From Candidatus Sarmatiella mevalonica (GTDB taxonomy: Bacteria; Pseudomonadota; Alphaproteobacteria; Rickettsiales; Rickettsiaceae): DNA of 55,216 nt. The notes under the pieces are model-generated. The model saw only the letters and a program-made list of their open reading frames with translations. It was not told the origin of the DNA and made no database searches. Below are positions 34,139-43,680 of the stretch, one piece after another. A program made the translations under genes and the position numbers. Numbering within the stretch: the stretch's first letter is position 1; each line of letters opens with the position of its first letter. The DNA lies in assembly GCF_016751895.1 (NCBI RefSeq), contig NZ_JACVVM010000001.1, positions 1-55,216 on the forward strand, given 5' to 3'.

Positions 34139-34615
34139 ATGTTGCCACAACTCGAAATCGAATACTATCCGTCACAAATTTTTTGGCTGTTGGTTGTATT
34201 TGTTTTTTTATATGCTTTGATTCGTTTCTGTATAGTACCTCGTTTACAGAAAGTGTTTAAAGCTCGTAGCAATGCAATGCAAGATTTAATAGATCAAACG
34301 CGAAGCTTAGTGGAACGAGCTCAGGAGTTGCGTTCTATCAGGTCTAGTGAATATCTAGATCTGCAGAGTGAGGTTCAAATTATCTCCGAAGAAGCCAACA
34401 AAGCTCTAGAAAAGTTAGGTGCTGCGCGTAAATTGGAGTTTAATAAATGGTTGGAAGAGCTGGAAGCTGATTATGGTCAACAAATGAATAAAACACTTAC
34501 TGTTTTTGAAAATAAAAAAACAGACTATGCTTTTGATCTAGCTCAACTTCTCTTGAAACAGATGTTGCCTAATGTTGACGCAACTAAGCTCAAGCAGTAT
34601 ATTGAGACAAAATAA
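34139..34615 (+). CDS. atpX: ATP synthase F0 subunit b'
   Basis: 158 residues with one N-terminal membrane helix (PSQIFWLLVVFVFLYALIRFCIVPRL) and a long helical stalk. Start LEIEYYPSQIFWLL is characteristic of b' of alphaproteobacteria. With AtpF it forms the heterodimeric stator stalk. It is 12 bp after atpE. Confidence 0.92.
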   Translation: MLPQLEIEYYPSQIFWLLVVFVFLYALIRFCIVPRLQKVFKARSNAMQDLIDQTRSLVERAQELRSIRSSEYLDLQSEVQIISEEANKALEKLGAARKLEFNKWLEELEADYGQQMNKTLTVFENKKTDYAFDLAQLLLKQMLPNVDATKLKQYIETK

Positions 34616-34631
34616 AAAGAAATAGAAGATC

Positions 34632-35138
34632 ATGCACCACATCATTAGTGAAAACTTTATAATAGCCCTCTGCTTTATCGCGTTTATATACGCATTATAT
34701 CGGCCTGTGCGCAAAAATTTTTTAGGGGTTTTAGATAAGAATATCGACGATATCAAGAAGAAATTTGAAGAGCTAGAACAACTTAAAAATGAAGCTCACA
34801 CTTCCCTACGTCGCGCCGAAGAGGGGATAGGTAAACTTAATGCAGAAAAGGGGTCAGTGCTTGCAAGTGCTCGCACTCAGGCGAAAGATATGCTAGAGCG
34901 CAAGACTCTCGAGCTAGAATCTTTTATTGAGCGTAAGAAGGTTGATGCTACCTTACGCTTCGAAGCCAGCGCGCGTGCATCGCATGAGCAATTTGAAACT
35001 CAACTGAAAGATATAGTATCTGCAGCTGTGGTAGAGTATTTAAAAGGCGCGGAGGTAAATGCTAGTGATTTAGAGATAGCTCAGAAGTTAGGCTTCTCAT
35101 CGGAACCAGAACGCAAGAAGAAGCGCGTCACAAATTAA
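34632..35138 (+). CDS. atpF: ATP synthase F0 subunit b
   Basis: 168 residues: an N-terminal membrane helix (ENFIIALCFIAFIYALYRPVRKNFLGVLD), then a charged coiled-coil stalk of roughly 110 residues (DDIKKKFEELEQLKNEAHTSLRRAEEGI...). It begins 16 bp after the b' gene. The genes for the F1 sector do not follow; the convergent tsaD gene ends 28 bp downstream, so the F1 genes must be elsewhere. Confidence 0.93.
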   Translation: MHHIISENFIIALCFIAFIYALYRPVRKNFLGVLDKNIDDIKKKFEELEQLKNEAHTSLRRAEEGIGKLNAEKGSVLASARTQAKDMLERKTLELESFIERKKVDATLRFEASARASHEQFETQLKDIVSAAVVEYLKGAEVNASDLEIAQKLGFSSEPERKKKRVTN

Positions 35139-35165
35139 ACGAAACCACGTCAACACACAAGCGGG

Positions 35166-36185
35166 TTATTTTTCCTCCAAACTCCACCTCGCTCTGGGTC
35201 TAAATAGTAAGTCGTTTTGTTTCTGAGCGCAAAATCGCTCCCATCCTGCTTGCGCTATCATCACTCCATTATCAGTGCATAAATTAATTGGTGGTACAAG
35301 AAAATTATATCCCATCTCTGCAGCGCTCTGAGTTAACATTTGTCTAATATATAAGTTAGCCCCTACCCCGCCTGATAAAACAAAACTGCGCTCGCCACCG
35401 CCCGTTTCAAACTGTTCATACAATTGCATAGCTTTGAGGGTTTTAACTCGCAGCATCTGAGCTACCACTTGCTGAAAACTAGCGCATACATCATTAATCT
35501 TTTGTTCGTCCATAGGAGCGAGTTTCTCGATTAATAACTTTGCTGCGGTCTTTAAGCCAGAAAGAGACAAATTGCAATGGTCCTGATTAATTAATGGCTT
35601 AGGTAAATCGTATATAGGAAAGCCCTTACTCGCCCTCCTTTCTATTTCTGGCCCACCTGGAAATCCTAAATTCAGCATCTTAGCCACCTTATCAAAAGCT
35701 TCGCCTACGGCATCGTCTAATGTAGTACCTAATATCTTGTATCTACCTAACCCCCGTACCTGAATGAACTGCGAATGTCCACCAGAAACTAGCAGCAATA
35801 AATAAGGATAGTCTAATTTATACACCAAGCGCACCATGAGCGCGTGTCCTTCCAGATGGTTTACTGCAATGAAAGGTTTTTTTAAAATGGACGCTAAAGT
35901 CTTGCCAAACACACACCCAACCATCACCCCTCCAATCAACCCTGGGCCACATGAAGCCGCCACTACGTCAATTTGATCACTTCTAATTTTAGCTTCCTCT
36001 AAGGCTCTTAGGAATGCAGTTTGGATGTTTGTTACATGCGATCTAGCCGCTATTTCTGGCACAACGCCAGCATAAGGTTTTTGCTCGATATGTTGTGAGA
36101 TAATTACATTCGCCAATATTTCGTTATTGTTGATAATTGCCACACACGTGTCATCGCAACTAGATTCTATACCTAATACAAACAC
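35166..36185 (-). CDS. tsaD: tRNA threonylcarbamoyltransferase subunit TsaD
   Basis: 339 residues. Forms t6A37 in tRNAs reading ANN codons. Shows GIESSCDDTCVAI at the N-terminus, the iron-binding HLEGHALMVRL (HxxxH), LLLVSGGHSQFI, LGTTLDDAVGEAFDKVAKML and the late CTDNGVMIAQAGWERF block. The TsaD signature is complete. It lies 34 bp downstream of rluB. Confidence 0.97.
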   Translation of the reverse strand: MFVLGIESSCDDTCVAIINNNEILANVIISQHIEQKPYAGVVPEIAARSHVTNIQTAFLRALEEAKIRSDQIDVVAASCGPGLIGGVMVGCVFGKTLASILKKPFIAVNHLEGHALMVRLVYKLDYPYLLLLVSGGHSQFIQVRGLGRYKILGTTLDDAVGEAFDKVAKMLNLGFPGGPEIERRASKGFPIYDLPKPLINQDHCNLSLSGLKTAAKLLIEKLAPMDEQKINDVCASFQQVVAQMLRVKTLKAMQLYEQFETGGGERSFVLSGGVGANLYIRQMLTQSAAEMGYNFLVPPINLCTDNGVMIAQAGWERFCAQKQNDLLFRPRARWSLEEK

Positions 36186-36219
36186 TATTTTTACCTAAAA
36201 TTTTATCTAAAACTAAACG

Positions 36220-36975
36220 CTAATATAATTGAGGGAAGTATTTTTTAATCATCTCACTAGAACAATTAGCCACCTGATCTGGCTTCAGATCTCCTAGCTT
36301 AAACGGCCCATAGCCTACGCGAATTAATCTACTAACCTGGGCATGAAAAAATGTGCAAATTTTACGAATTTCACGATTTTTACCTTCCCACAAAATTAAT
36401 TTTAACCAATGATGATTTTGGCTGCTGGAAATGAGAGAAATGCTGTCTAAAGAGTAATCTATACAATCTATACTAACAGTTTTATTGTTCTTAAAATATC
36501 GAAACATCTCCTCGATGTAATTTTTTTTACAATATACTCGCACCTTATACTCCCGCGCTATCTTGTTCTGCGGCAGCTCTAAATAGCGTGCAAATTGGCC
36601 GCTATTGGTTAGTATCAACAACCCCTCACTATTAATATCTAACCTACCAACGCTTATCATTTTTTGTTGAGCAAGATGCGCATATCTCCCTTTCACCCTT
36701 TCAAATACACAATCCCGCCCTTGAGGATCGCGCGCGCTGGTTATCACTCCAACTGGCTTATAATAAAGCCATACTGCAGGCTGAGTAATGTCGCTCACAT
36801 TAAGCAATTCGCCATCGATGCAAATTTTATGAGCCGCTACATCGCCTATTTTAAAACCAACTTCAGAAACTACAATACCATCCACATCCACCCTTGCATC
36901 TAAAATTAATCGCTCAGCATCTCTTCGAGAATAAACGCTATGAGCTGCAATAATCTTTGCTAATCTTTGGGTCAT
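36220..36975 (-). CDS. rluB: Ribosomal large-subunit pseudouridine synthase, RluB/RsuA family
   Basis: 251 residues: an S4 RNA-binding domain (1-60, RLAKIIAAHSVYSRRDAERLI) and a pseudouridine synthase domain with the catalytic Asp in SVGRLDINSEGLLILTN. Later blocks are REYKVRVY and WEGKNREIRKICTFF. RluB modifies 23S rRNA U2605; the RsuA/RluE/RluF assignment within the family is less certain. Confidence 0.9.
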   Translation of the reverse strand: MTQRLAKIIAAHSVYSRRDAERLILDARVDVDGIVVSEVGFKIGDVAAHKICIDGELLNVSDITQPAVWLYYKPVGVITSARDPQGRDCVFERVKGRYAHLAQQKMISVGRLDINSEGLLILTNSGQFARYLELPQNKIAREYKVRVYCKKNYIEEMFRYFKNNKTVSIDCIDYSLDSISLISSSQNHHWLKLILWEGKNREIRKICTFFHAQVSRLIRVGYGPFKLGDLKPDQVANCSSEMIKKYFPQLY

Positions 36976-37007
36976 AAATTTTTAAATGATATTATGTGAT
37001 GGTGGTA

Positions 37008-38426
37008 TCATAACTTAAACTCATCAATTAATGCATTGTGTAAACTTTCAACAAAATGATGTAAATCTATCGAATTCACATACGCACACATCACAAGCTC
37101 TCCTATTTCTAACATCACCACGTCTAAACAAAAACTCTCCAGCTTCTGCGTTAAAATTTGCAAAAGCTTTGCATGATTTTTTATTCCGTATCCCACTAAA
37201 GATACTGCGCCTATTTGCATATTAATATGATAACGAATATCTGCTTGATTCAGTATATTCTTCACTTCCTCCACTTCGTTTAGTGGTAAAATGCATCTTA
37301 CGCTCTTAGTCACGCCCTGTGTATGATGTATAATTTTCATAATCTCCACCTCTTTTTCGATTAATAGCGACAACCCACTCTGCCAACTATCCTCATCCAT
37401 CGTTAACAGAAAAAGAGATTTGTTTACGACTATAGATTCCACTCGCACCCCTTCTAATCCCTCTTGAACGCAGTTATTCATTTCTCGCACTTCGTTAAAC
37501 TCATATTCTTTTTTCGCGCCGCGCCCTTGTTCATCGACGTTATTAATAATTGGATCTTTTGCAGTATGGTAGATGCTCGTACCATCCTCGCTACAGTCAA
37601 AGCTAGAAAGCACCCTCACATCTATCTTATATCTATAACAAATTTCCATACATCGAGTAGCTAACACCTTCGCCCCACTCGCAGAGAGCGCTAGCATTGT
37701 TCTTGCATCAATGATTGGAAATTTTTTGAGTTGTTCTTGAGGTATGATGCGTGGATCGGCACTATACACCCCATTGACATCAGTATAAATATCACATCTT
37801 TTGGCATTAAGAGCTGCTGCCAATAATAACGCGGTAGTGTCAGAACCACCTCTTCCTAATGTTGTAACGCGCCCAGTTGTTTCGCTCACACCAGTAAAAC
37901 CTGTGATGATGGGAATAACGCCACTATCTAACATTTTATGCACCGCTCTCACGTCTATCTCTTTTACTAACGCCTTGCCATGGCTAGAGTTGGTGATGAT
38001 AGGTATTTGCCAAAATTGCAAAGAGCAAGCGGCGTATGAAAAGCTATTTAACGCAATGGCGAGCAGGGCCGATGCTAAGCATTCGCCAGTAGCAAGCGCA
38101 GCATCTTTTTCAATAAGTGTATTATAACGACAATTAAGATATTTTAGCCGTGAAGAAGATAAGGAACTATAATGTTTATTTGATGAAATTTGATTAAAAA
38201 TACTAGAAGAGTCAGCTTGCTCTACTTCTGCAATAACCTCATGACATAAGTCTAAGAGCGAATTAGTTGTGCCAGACATAGCAGACACAACTATCACAGG
38301 TTTAACACCTAACTTCAGAGTATTTGTTATAATGCGCGCAACTCGCGCTATGCGCGCCGCACTACCTACAGAGGTGCCACCAAACTTCTGCACAATAATT
38401 TTGGAGTTATGAGTGACAGTAGACAT
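37008..38426 (-). CDS. lysC: Aspartate kinase
   Basis: 472 residues, longer than the typical 400-410. First step from aspartate to diaminopimelate and lysine. Kinase signatures: VQKFGGTSVGS (11-21), LGRGGSDTTALLLAAALNAKRCDIYTDVNGVYSADPRI. Two ACT regulatory domains follow (VESIVVNKSLFLLTMDED..., IGAVSLVGYGIKNHAKLLQILTQKL...). Extra segments lie at about 78-110 and near 288-310; neither derives from the palindromic repeats. Supports diaminopimelate supply for peptidoglycan. Confidence 0.93.
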   Translation of the reverse strand: MSTVTHNSKIIVQKFGGTSVGSAARIARVARIITNTLKLGVKPVIVVSAMSGTTNSLLDLCHEVIAEVEQADSSSIFNQISSNKHYSSLSSSRLKYLNCRYNTLIEKDAALATGECLASALLAIALNSFSYAACSLQFWQIPIITNSSHGKALVKEIDVRAVHKMLDSGVIPIITGFTGVSETTGRVTTLGRGGSDTTALLLAAALNAKRCDIYTDVNGVYSADPRIIPQEQLKKFPIIDARTMLALSASGAKVLATRCMEICYRYKIDVRVLSSFDCSEDGTSIYHTAKDPIINNVDEQGRGAKKEYEFNEVREMNNCVQEGLEGVRVESIVVNKSLFLLTMDEDSWQSGLSLLIEKEVEIMKIIHHTQGVTKSVRCILPLNEVEEVKNILNQADIRYHINMQIGAVSLVGYGIKNHAKLLQILTQKLESFCLDVVMLEIGELVMCAYVNSIDLHHFVESLHNALIDEFKL

Positions 38427-38536
38427 AAACTCTTGAAACTCTCAAAACTTTTTACTTACTCGCTGATGCGCTCACTAAATTGAAATACTTGCATTCTATT
38501 CAGTTTGCATTCTGCTCGGTTTGAATTTTACGCAGC

Positions 38537-38959
38537 TTATTGCATAATTTCAATTGCGGCAAAGAAAAAAGCAATCTCTCTTTTGGCGCTCTCAATGCTA
38601 TCTGAGCCATGTACAGTATTTTTGCTAATATCTACGCCAAGATCACGTCTGATAGTACCCACTTCGCACTGAGCGGGGTCAGGATAAGCGCCCATAATTT
38701 TGCGGTTCATAGATACAGCATCATTGCCTTGCAACACCTGCACCACAACATATCCGTCGGTAATATTTTCTACCAATTCATTAAAGAAAGGTCTTTCTTT
38801 ATGTTCCGCATAAAAAGCAGATGCCTGTTGTACAGTAAGCTTTAGCATCTTCTGCGCCACTACCCTCAGCCCAGCTTTTTCAAAATAAGCATTGACCGCA
38901 CCAGTAATATTTCTCTTAGTTGCGTCAGGTTTAATAATGGATAAAGTGTGCTCCGTCAT
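38537..38959 (-). CDS. ndk: Nucleoside-diphosphate kinase
   Basis: 140 residues from the ATG at 38959 (seven further upstream codons are non-conserved). Balances nucleoside triphosphate pools. TLSIIKPDATKRN near the start, YAEHKERPFFNEL, and the phospho-histidine motif NTVHGSDSIESAKREIAFFF at about residue 115 are all intact. Confidence 0.97.
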   Translation of the reverse strand: MTEHTLSIIKPDATKRNITGAVNAYFEKAGLRVVAQKMLKLTVQQASAFYAEHKERPFFNELVENITDGYVVVQVLQGNDAVSMNRKIMGAYPDPAQCEVGTIRRDLGVDISKNTVHGSDSIESAKREIAFFFAAIEIMQ

Positions 38960-39005
38960 ATATAAAATCCTTATTTGCATAAAATTTAGCTATTCTAGAA
39001 TCAAA

Positions 39006-39035
39006 ACTATACACGTTTTCTTGCTGTTATGTCAA
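39006..39035 (-). promoter_or_regulatory. Sigma-70 promoter of ndk
   Basis: On the minus strand TTGACA (39035-39030, consensus), 18 bp, TATAGT (39011-39006), about 47 bp before the ndk start. Confidence 0.7.
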
Positions 39036-39117
39036 TATATTGTTAATCTTTAATGCTTTGATGGATATACGGAATATTTTATTAAAGCTACCATGGATAT
39101 TATGAATAGAGGTGAAT

Positions 39118-39420
39118 ATGCGAAAGTTAGTGCGCGATGAAATTCCTAAAATTATCGAGAAAACTGGGCGAGGTTGTAATGTACGTGTACTTGATGAGGA
39201 AGAATACTTTCTAGAACTTAAAAAAAAGCTAGTCGAAGAAGTTGATGAGTTTCTTGCGGAAACAAACCTGGAGGAGCTAGCCGATATCGTAGAAGTGATC
39301 TATGCATTAGCAAAAGCCATCGGCCATGATGTTAAAAAGCTTGACTCGATGAGACGTAAAAAAAAATCTGAACGAGGAGCGTTCGAACAAAAGCTATTCT
39401 TAGAGTCGACAGATAATTAA
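39118..39420 (+). CDS. MazG-like / phosphoribosyl-ATP pyrophosphohydrolase-like protein
   Basis: 100 residues from the ATG at 39118, which has AGAGGTGAAT directly before it; a GTG two codons earlier is also open. Pattern KLVRDEIPKIIEK...EEEYFLELKKKLVEEVDEFLAE...LEELADIVEVIYALAKAIG is the all-alpha NTP pyrophosphatase fold with the EExxE and ExxD metal-binding residues. It probably hydrolyses unwanted nucleotides. There are no histidine genes nearby, so HisE is unlikely. Confidence 0.82.
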   Translation: MRKLVRDEIPKIIEKTGRGCNVRVLDEEEYFLELKKKLVEEVDEFLAETNLEELADIVEVIYALAKAIGHDVKKLDSMRRKKKSERGAFEQKLFLESTDN

Positions 39421-39472
39421 TAACATGCACGCAATATACAATAGTCTTAAGTCAAACTAACGTCTTGTATTA

Positions 39473-39501
39473 TTGATCAGACAAAAGTAGTATGCTATAA
39501 T
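39473..39501 (+). promoter_or_regulatory. Sigma-70 promoter of infA
   Basis: TTGATC (39473-39478), 17 bp, TATAAT (39496-39501), about 70 bp before the infA start. Confidence 0.65.
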
Positions 39502-39571
39502 CGCAGTTAATTTTTTTTAGAGTTAAAAAAGAGTTAAAAAGCAAACTACATATACTTAAAAATATTTATTG

Positions 39572-39787
39572 ATGACAAAAGAAGAATTAATGGAGTTTTC
39601 TGGCACAGTTCTAGAACTCCTACCAAACGCACATTTTAAGGTTCAACTAGATAATGGTCATATAATTATTGCTCACACTTCTGGTAGGATGCGTAAAAAT
39701 CGCATCAGAATTTTAATGGGTGATAATGTGGTTGTAGAGATGACGCCCTATGACTTAACGAAAGGACGAGTGGTGTTACGCAAATAA
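39572..39787 (+). CDS. infA: Translation initiation factor IF-1
   Basis: 71 residues, the normal size, from the ATG at 39572; a TTG immediately before it is in frame but not needed. The S1/OB-fold signature [62 protein letters not shown] is complete. It binds the A site of the 30S subunit during initiation. Confidence 0.97.
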   Translation: MTKEELMEFSGTVLELLPNAHFKVQLDNGHIIIAHTSGRMRKNRIRILMGDNVVVEMTPYDLTKGRVVLRK

Positions 39788-39877
39788 ACAAACTAGTTTA
39801 AAAAATAAATAATCCAGTTTTAGGTTCAGCATATAATCGCACATACATTTTGAGTATACTTGCACATGAAGGAAGAG

Positions 39878-41200
39878 ATGAAAAAATTATTTATTAAAAC
39901 TTACGGCTGCCAGATGAATGTTTATGATTCAGATAGAATCGAAGGCTTGCTTAGCTCATGCGGATATGTGAGCACTCAAGACAAAGACGAGGCAGACGTT
40001 ATTGTTCTAAACACCTGTCATATTCGCGAAAAAGCAGCGGAGAAGCTTTATTCTGAACTCGGTAGAGTGAATAAAATCAAACAGGCAAGGCAAAACCAAC
40101 AAAAAGACATGACAATCGTAGTGGCGGGGTGTGTTGGGCAAGCAGAAGGTAGCGAGATCTTTTCACGCGCACCATATGTAGATGTGGTGGTTGGCCCGCA
40201 ATCTTATCATAACCTGCCATCATTGCTGGAAAAAATTAAATTGGAAGGAAGGCATTTAATAGATTTAGATTTTGGTTTTGAAGAAAAATTTGATAAACTG
40301 CCAGAAAATTCCAAAGCGCAAGGAGTGGTGAGCTATCTTTCAATTCAGGAAGGTTGCGATAAGTTTTGTCATTTTTGCGTAGTGCCATATACTAGAGGAG
40401 CAGAGTTTTCTCGCCCAGTAGAGCAGGTATACAATGAAGCATTGATGCTGGCTGCGAATGGCGCGAAAGAAATTGTGTTGTTAGGTCAGAATGTGAATGC
40501 GTATCATGGTAGTTTTAATGGTTCTACTTATTCTTTAGCAGACCTCATCTCTAAAATCGCTCAAATTTCTAGCTTGCAAAGAATTAGATACACCACTTCT
40601 CACCCAAGAGACATGAGCCAAGATTTAATCGCATTGCATGGCAAAGAAGAAAAACTCATGCCATTCCTACATTTGCCCATTCAATCAGGTTCAGACAAAA
40701 TCTTAAGTGCAATGAATAGAAAACACACTGCGCAGTATTATTTAGAAGTCATAGACCAGCTCAGGGCTGCTAGGCCAGATATTGCCTTGCATACAGATAT
40801 TATAGTAGGCTTTCCCACCGAGACCGAAGAAGATTTCGAGCAAACTATGAAGTTAGTAGAGCAAGTGGGATATATGAACTGTTTTTCTTTTATGTATAGT
40901 CCAAGGCCAGGCACGCCAGCTGCTACGGCAGAGCAAATACCATCGGAAGTGAAATATGAAAGGTTGCAGAGGTTGCAACAACTAATACGCTCGATGTATC
41001 ATAATTTTAATAAAGCGTGTGTTGGTCATGTCATGCCAGTACTGTTTGACAAAATTGGTAAACATCCAAACCAAGTAGTTGGCAACTCTCCTTATATGCA
41101 TTCTGTTTATATAGACAATGCTCAAGATTTATTAAATAAGTTAGTGGATGTGAAAATTGAGAAAGGTTATGCTAATAGTGTGCGAGGAGTAGTGGTGTAA
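39878..41200 (+). CDS. miaB: tRNA-2-methylthio-N6-dimethylallyladenosine synthase
   Basis: 440 residues from the ATG at 39878, preceded by AAGGAAGAG; earlier in-frame starts at 39866 (ATG) and 39860 (TTG) are weaker. A radical-SAM methylthiotransferase acting on i6A37. N-terminal UPF0004 domain with its three cysteines (TYGCQMN, NTCHIRE, AGCVGQ), the radical-SAM cluster CDKFCHFC at about residue 160 and a C-terminal TRAM domain. The spacing to infA is 90 bp. Confidence 0.96.
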   Translation: MKKLFIKTYGCQMNVYDSDRIEGLLSSCGYVSTQDKDEADVIVLNTCHIREKAAEKLYSELGRVNKIKQARQNQQKDMTIVVAGCVGQAEGSEIFSRAPYVDVVVGPQSYHNLPSLLEKIKLEGRHLIDLDFGFEEKFDKLPENSKAQGVVSYLSIQEGCDKFCHFCVVPYTRGAEFSRPVEQVYNEALMLAANGAKEIVLLGQNVNAYHGSFNGSTYSLADLISKIAQISSLQRIRYTTSHPRDMSQDLIALHGKEEKLMPFLHLPIQSGSDKILSAMNRKHTAQYYLEVIDQLRAARPDIALHTDIIVGFPTETEEDFEQTMKLVEQVGYMNCFSFMYSPRPGTPAATAEQIPSEVKYERLQRLQQLIRSMYHNFNKACVGHVMPVLFDKIGKHPNQVVGNSPYMHSVYIDNAQDLLNKLVDVKIEKGYANSVRGVVV

Positions 41201-41314
41201 AAACATTATATAGTTTTAGGATATTCGTTTAAATTCATTTAAATTTAAATGTTATATATCCTTGTATTGTTTTTATATAATATGTAGACAAAAAAAATAA
41301 TAAAAGAGGTTTGT

Positions 41315-43633
41315 TTGTTCAAAGTCTTCGCGTTCTGTCTAAAATGCTTAGCCGTCGCCTCCACTCTTGGCGCAGCTCTGTTCGCCGTTTTATTTTTTTA
41401 TTACTCCAAGGACTTACCAAACTACAGCGAGTTAGAAAACTACTACCCTCCCTGCGTTACACGCATTTATTCCTATGATGGTAAGTTGTTAGAAGAATAC
41501 GCAACAGAGCATCGCATATTTGTACCATTCAAACTTATTCCAAAATCTTTAGTAGACGCATTCGTTTCAGCAGAAGATAAAAATTTTTTTCAACATCAAG
41601 GTTTAGATCTAGTTAGTACCACTAGAGCTGCAATCAATAGCATCATTAATCTCCTACAAAATAAAAGGGTAGAGGGTGGATCAAGCATCACTCAACAAGT
41701 AGTCAAAAACTTTTTATTAGGCAATGAGCGCTCCATTTCGCGCAAAATCAAAGAGGCTATTTTATCATATCGAGTATCTCAGATTTTTAGCAAAGAAAGA
41801 GTGTTAGAACTCTACTTAAATCAAATTTTTCTAGGCAAGGGCTATGGGGTAGTCGCTGCTGCCCAAGCGTATTTTAACAAATCTCTTGATGAATTAACTA
41901 TAGAAGAGTCTGCCCTACTAGCCGCCCTACCTAAAGCACCGTCTTCGGTTAATCCTGAAAAAAACTATAATCGCGCAAAGATTCGTAGAGATTATGTGAT
42001 TAATAGAATGCTAGAAGATGGCTACATCACCACTCAAGCAGCGCAGAAGGCTATAGATACTCCTATTGTGTTAACTAAAAGACCAAAAACAGAAACGGTA
42101 TCAGCGCATTATTACGCAGAACATGTGCGCAATGAGGCAATAAAAATAGTAGGAAAAGAAAATTTTTATAATGATGGTTTATTCATCGTCACCTGCCTAG
42201 ATAGCGTTATACAAGAAAACGCCAAGAATGCTCTGCGCAAAGGTATAGAAGATTACGATCGCTCGAAAGGTTTTAGAGGTAGCTCTGGCAAAGTAACGGA
42301 TCTAAAGAATGCGCAACAAGAATTAAATAATTTTACACAACAAAACCCCCTCCCTCCTGGTTACGAGTGGGCCTGCGTGATGGAAGTGCAAGACAAAAAT
42401 GCTAAAATTCTTTCAGTAAGCGCCGCAGAACACAGCCTTAACATCAAAGATGCAAATTGGGCTAAATCTAACCTCACATCCATAAAACAAATTCTCAATA
42501 TATGCGATATTATTGCTGTTACGCATCAAGATGGGCGAGTATTACTAACGCAAAAACCGAAAATCAATGGAGGTATTATAGTAATAAATCCTACGGACGG
42601 CAAAGTGTTAGCTATGCAAGGAGGATATGATTTTGAGGAAAATAAATTCAATAGAGTCACGCAAGCTATGCGCCAACCAGGCTCTACAATCAAACCTTTC
42701 GTTTATCTCGCAGCTCTAGAAGATGGTATAGAACAAACTAAAATCTTTAGCGATGGTCCAATAGATATCTACCAAGGCCCAGGCCTTCCTATCTGGCGTC
42801 CAAAAAATTATAGAAATAATTTTTTAGGACAAATTACTATGCGTACGGGTCTAGAAAGATCTCGTAATTTAGTTACCGTGCGCGTCGCAAAGGAGGTGGG
42901 ATTAGAGCATATAGTATCTCTAATTAAAAGACTGGAAATCCATCCAAATCCCACTCAAAGATATTCGGTGGTGCTTGGCGCACTAGAAACTACTTTAGAA
43001 AAAATGAGCTGCGCCTATGCAGCCCTTGCAAATGATGGCTGTAAAGTGAATTTACATTTTATAGAAATGATCAAAGATAGAAACGGCAGAGTGTTGTATA
43101 GGCGAGATACGAGAGCTGGCAAAAAATTCGCTATTACCGATAATCAAGACACCCCCCCAGACATCCCCCCAGTGCAAACGCAGCGCTTGATAGACTCAGC
43201 CACGAACTATCAGTTAGTCTCCATGCTCACTGGAGTTGTGCAAAGAGGCACTGCGCGCAAAGCGCTTTGTCTTGGTAAAACAATAGCTGGTAAAACTGGC
43301 ACAACTAATGATAGCAAAGATGTATGGTTTATGGGTTTTACTCCTTATGTAGTGGTGGGCACCTACATGGGGTTTGACCAACCTAAATCACTGGGGCAAT
43401 CAGCTACTGGCGGCAGTGTAGCACTACCTGTATTTATAGAATTTATGCAACAATCTTATGCTTCTGTTGGTTCTATTGAATTTGTAGTGCCTTCAGATAT
43501 TGCATTTAAAGAAGTGCATGGCATTCAGGAACCTATGAGAAAATTTTTAAACAATATGCATCATAATGATGATATATTCAATAAAATCGACAAAAAGAAT
43601 GATAAAGATAATTATAATGGTATTATTTATTAA
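41315..43633 (+). CDS. mrcA: Penicillin-binding protein 1A (bifunctional)
   Basis: 772 residues. A membrane anchor (about 5-30), a glycosyltransferase domain (AFVSAEDKNFFQHQGLD with the catalytic Glu; GGSSITQQVVKNFLLGNERSISRKIKEAI; LNQIFLGKGYGVVAAAQAYFNK) and a transpeptidase domain (QPGSTIKPFVYLAAL with Ser in SxxK; SRN; GKTGTTND). The start is TTG at 41315, supported by AGAGG six bases upstream and the absence of an alternative. It makes and cross-links glycan strands, unlike in wall-less Rickettsiales. Confidence 0.95.
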   Translation: MFKVFAFCLKCLAVASTLGAALFAVLFFYYSKDLPNYSELENYYPPCVTRIYSYDGKLLEEYATEHRIFVPFKLIPKSLVDAFVSAEDKNFFQHQGLDLVSTTRAAINSIINLLQNKRVEGGSSITQQVVKNFLLGNERSISRKIKEAILSYRVSQIFSKERVLELYLNQIFLGKGYGVVAAAQAYFNKSLDELTIEESALLAALPKAPSSVNPEKNYNRAKIRRDYVINRMLEDGYITTQAAQKAIDTPIVLTKRPKTETVSAHYYAEHVRNEAIKIVGKENFYNDGLFIVTCLDSVIQENAKNALRKGIEDYDRSKGFRGSSGKVTDLKNAQQELNNFTQQNPLPPGYEWACVMEVQDKNAKILSVSAAEHSLNIKDANWAKSNLTSIKQILNICDIIAVTHQDGRVLLTQKPKINGGIIVINPTDGKVLAMQGGYDFEENKFNRVTQAMRQPGSTIKPFVYLAALEDGIEQTKIFSDGPIDIYQGPGLPIWRPKNYRNNFLGQITMRTGLERSRNLVTVRVAKEVGLEHIVSLIKRLEIHPNPTQRYSVVLGALETTLEKMSCAYAALANDGCKVNLHFIEMIKDRNGRVLYRRDTRAGKKFAITDNQDTPPDIPPVQTQRLIDSATNYQLVSMLTGVVQRGTARKALCLGKTIAGKTGTTNDSKDVWFMGFTPYVVVGTYMGFDQPKSLGQSATGGSVALPVFIEFMQQSYASVGSIEFVVPSDIAFKEVHGIQEPMRKFLNNMHHNDDIFNKIDKKNDKDNYNGIIY

Positions 43634-43680
43634 TAAACCTTTAGTTACTTACTCTTCATAATCTCAGAAAAAATTATTCT

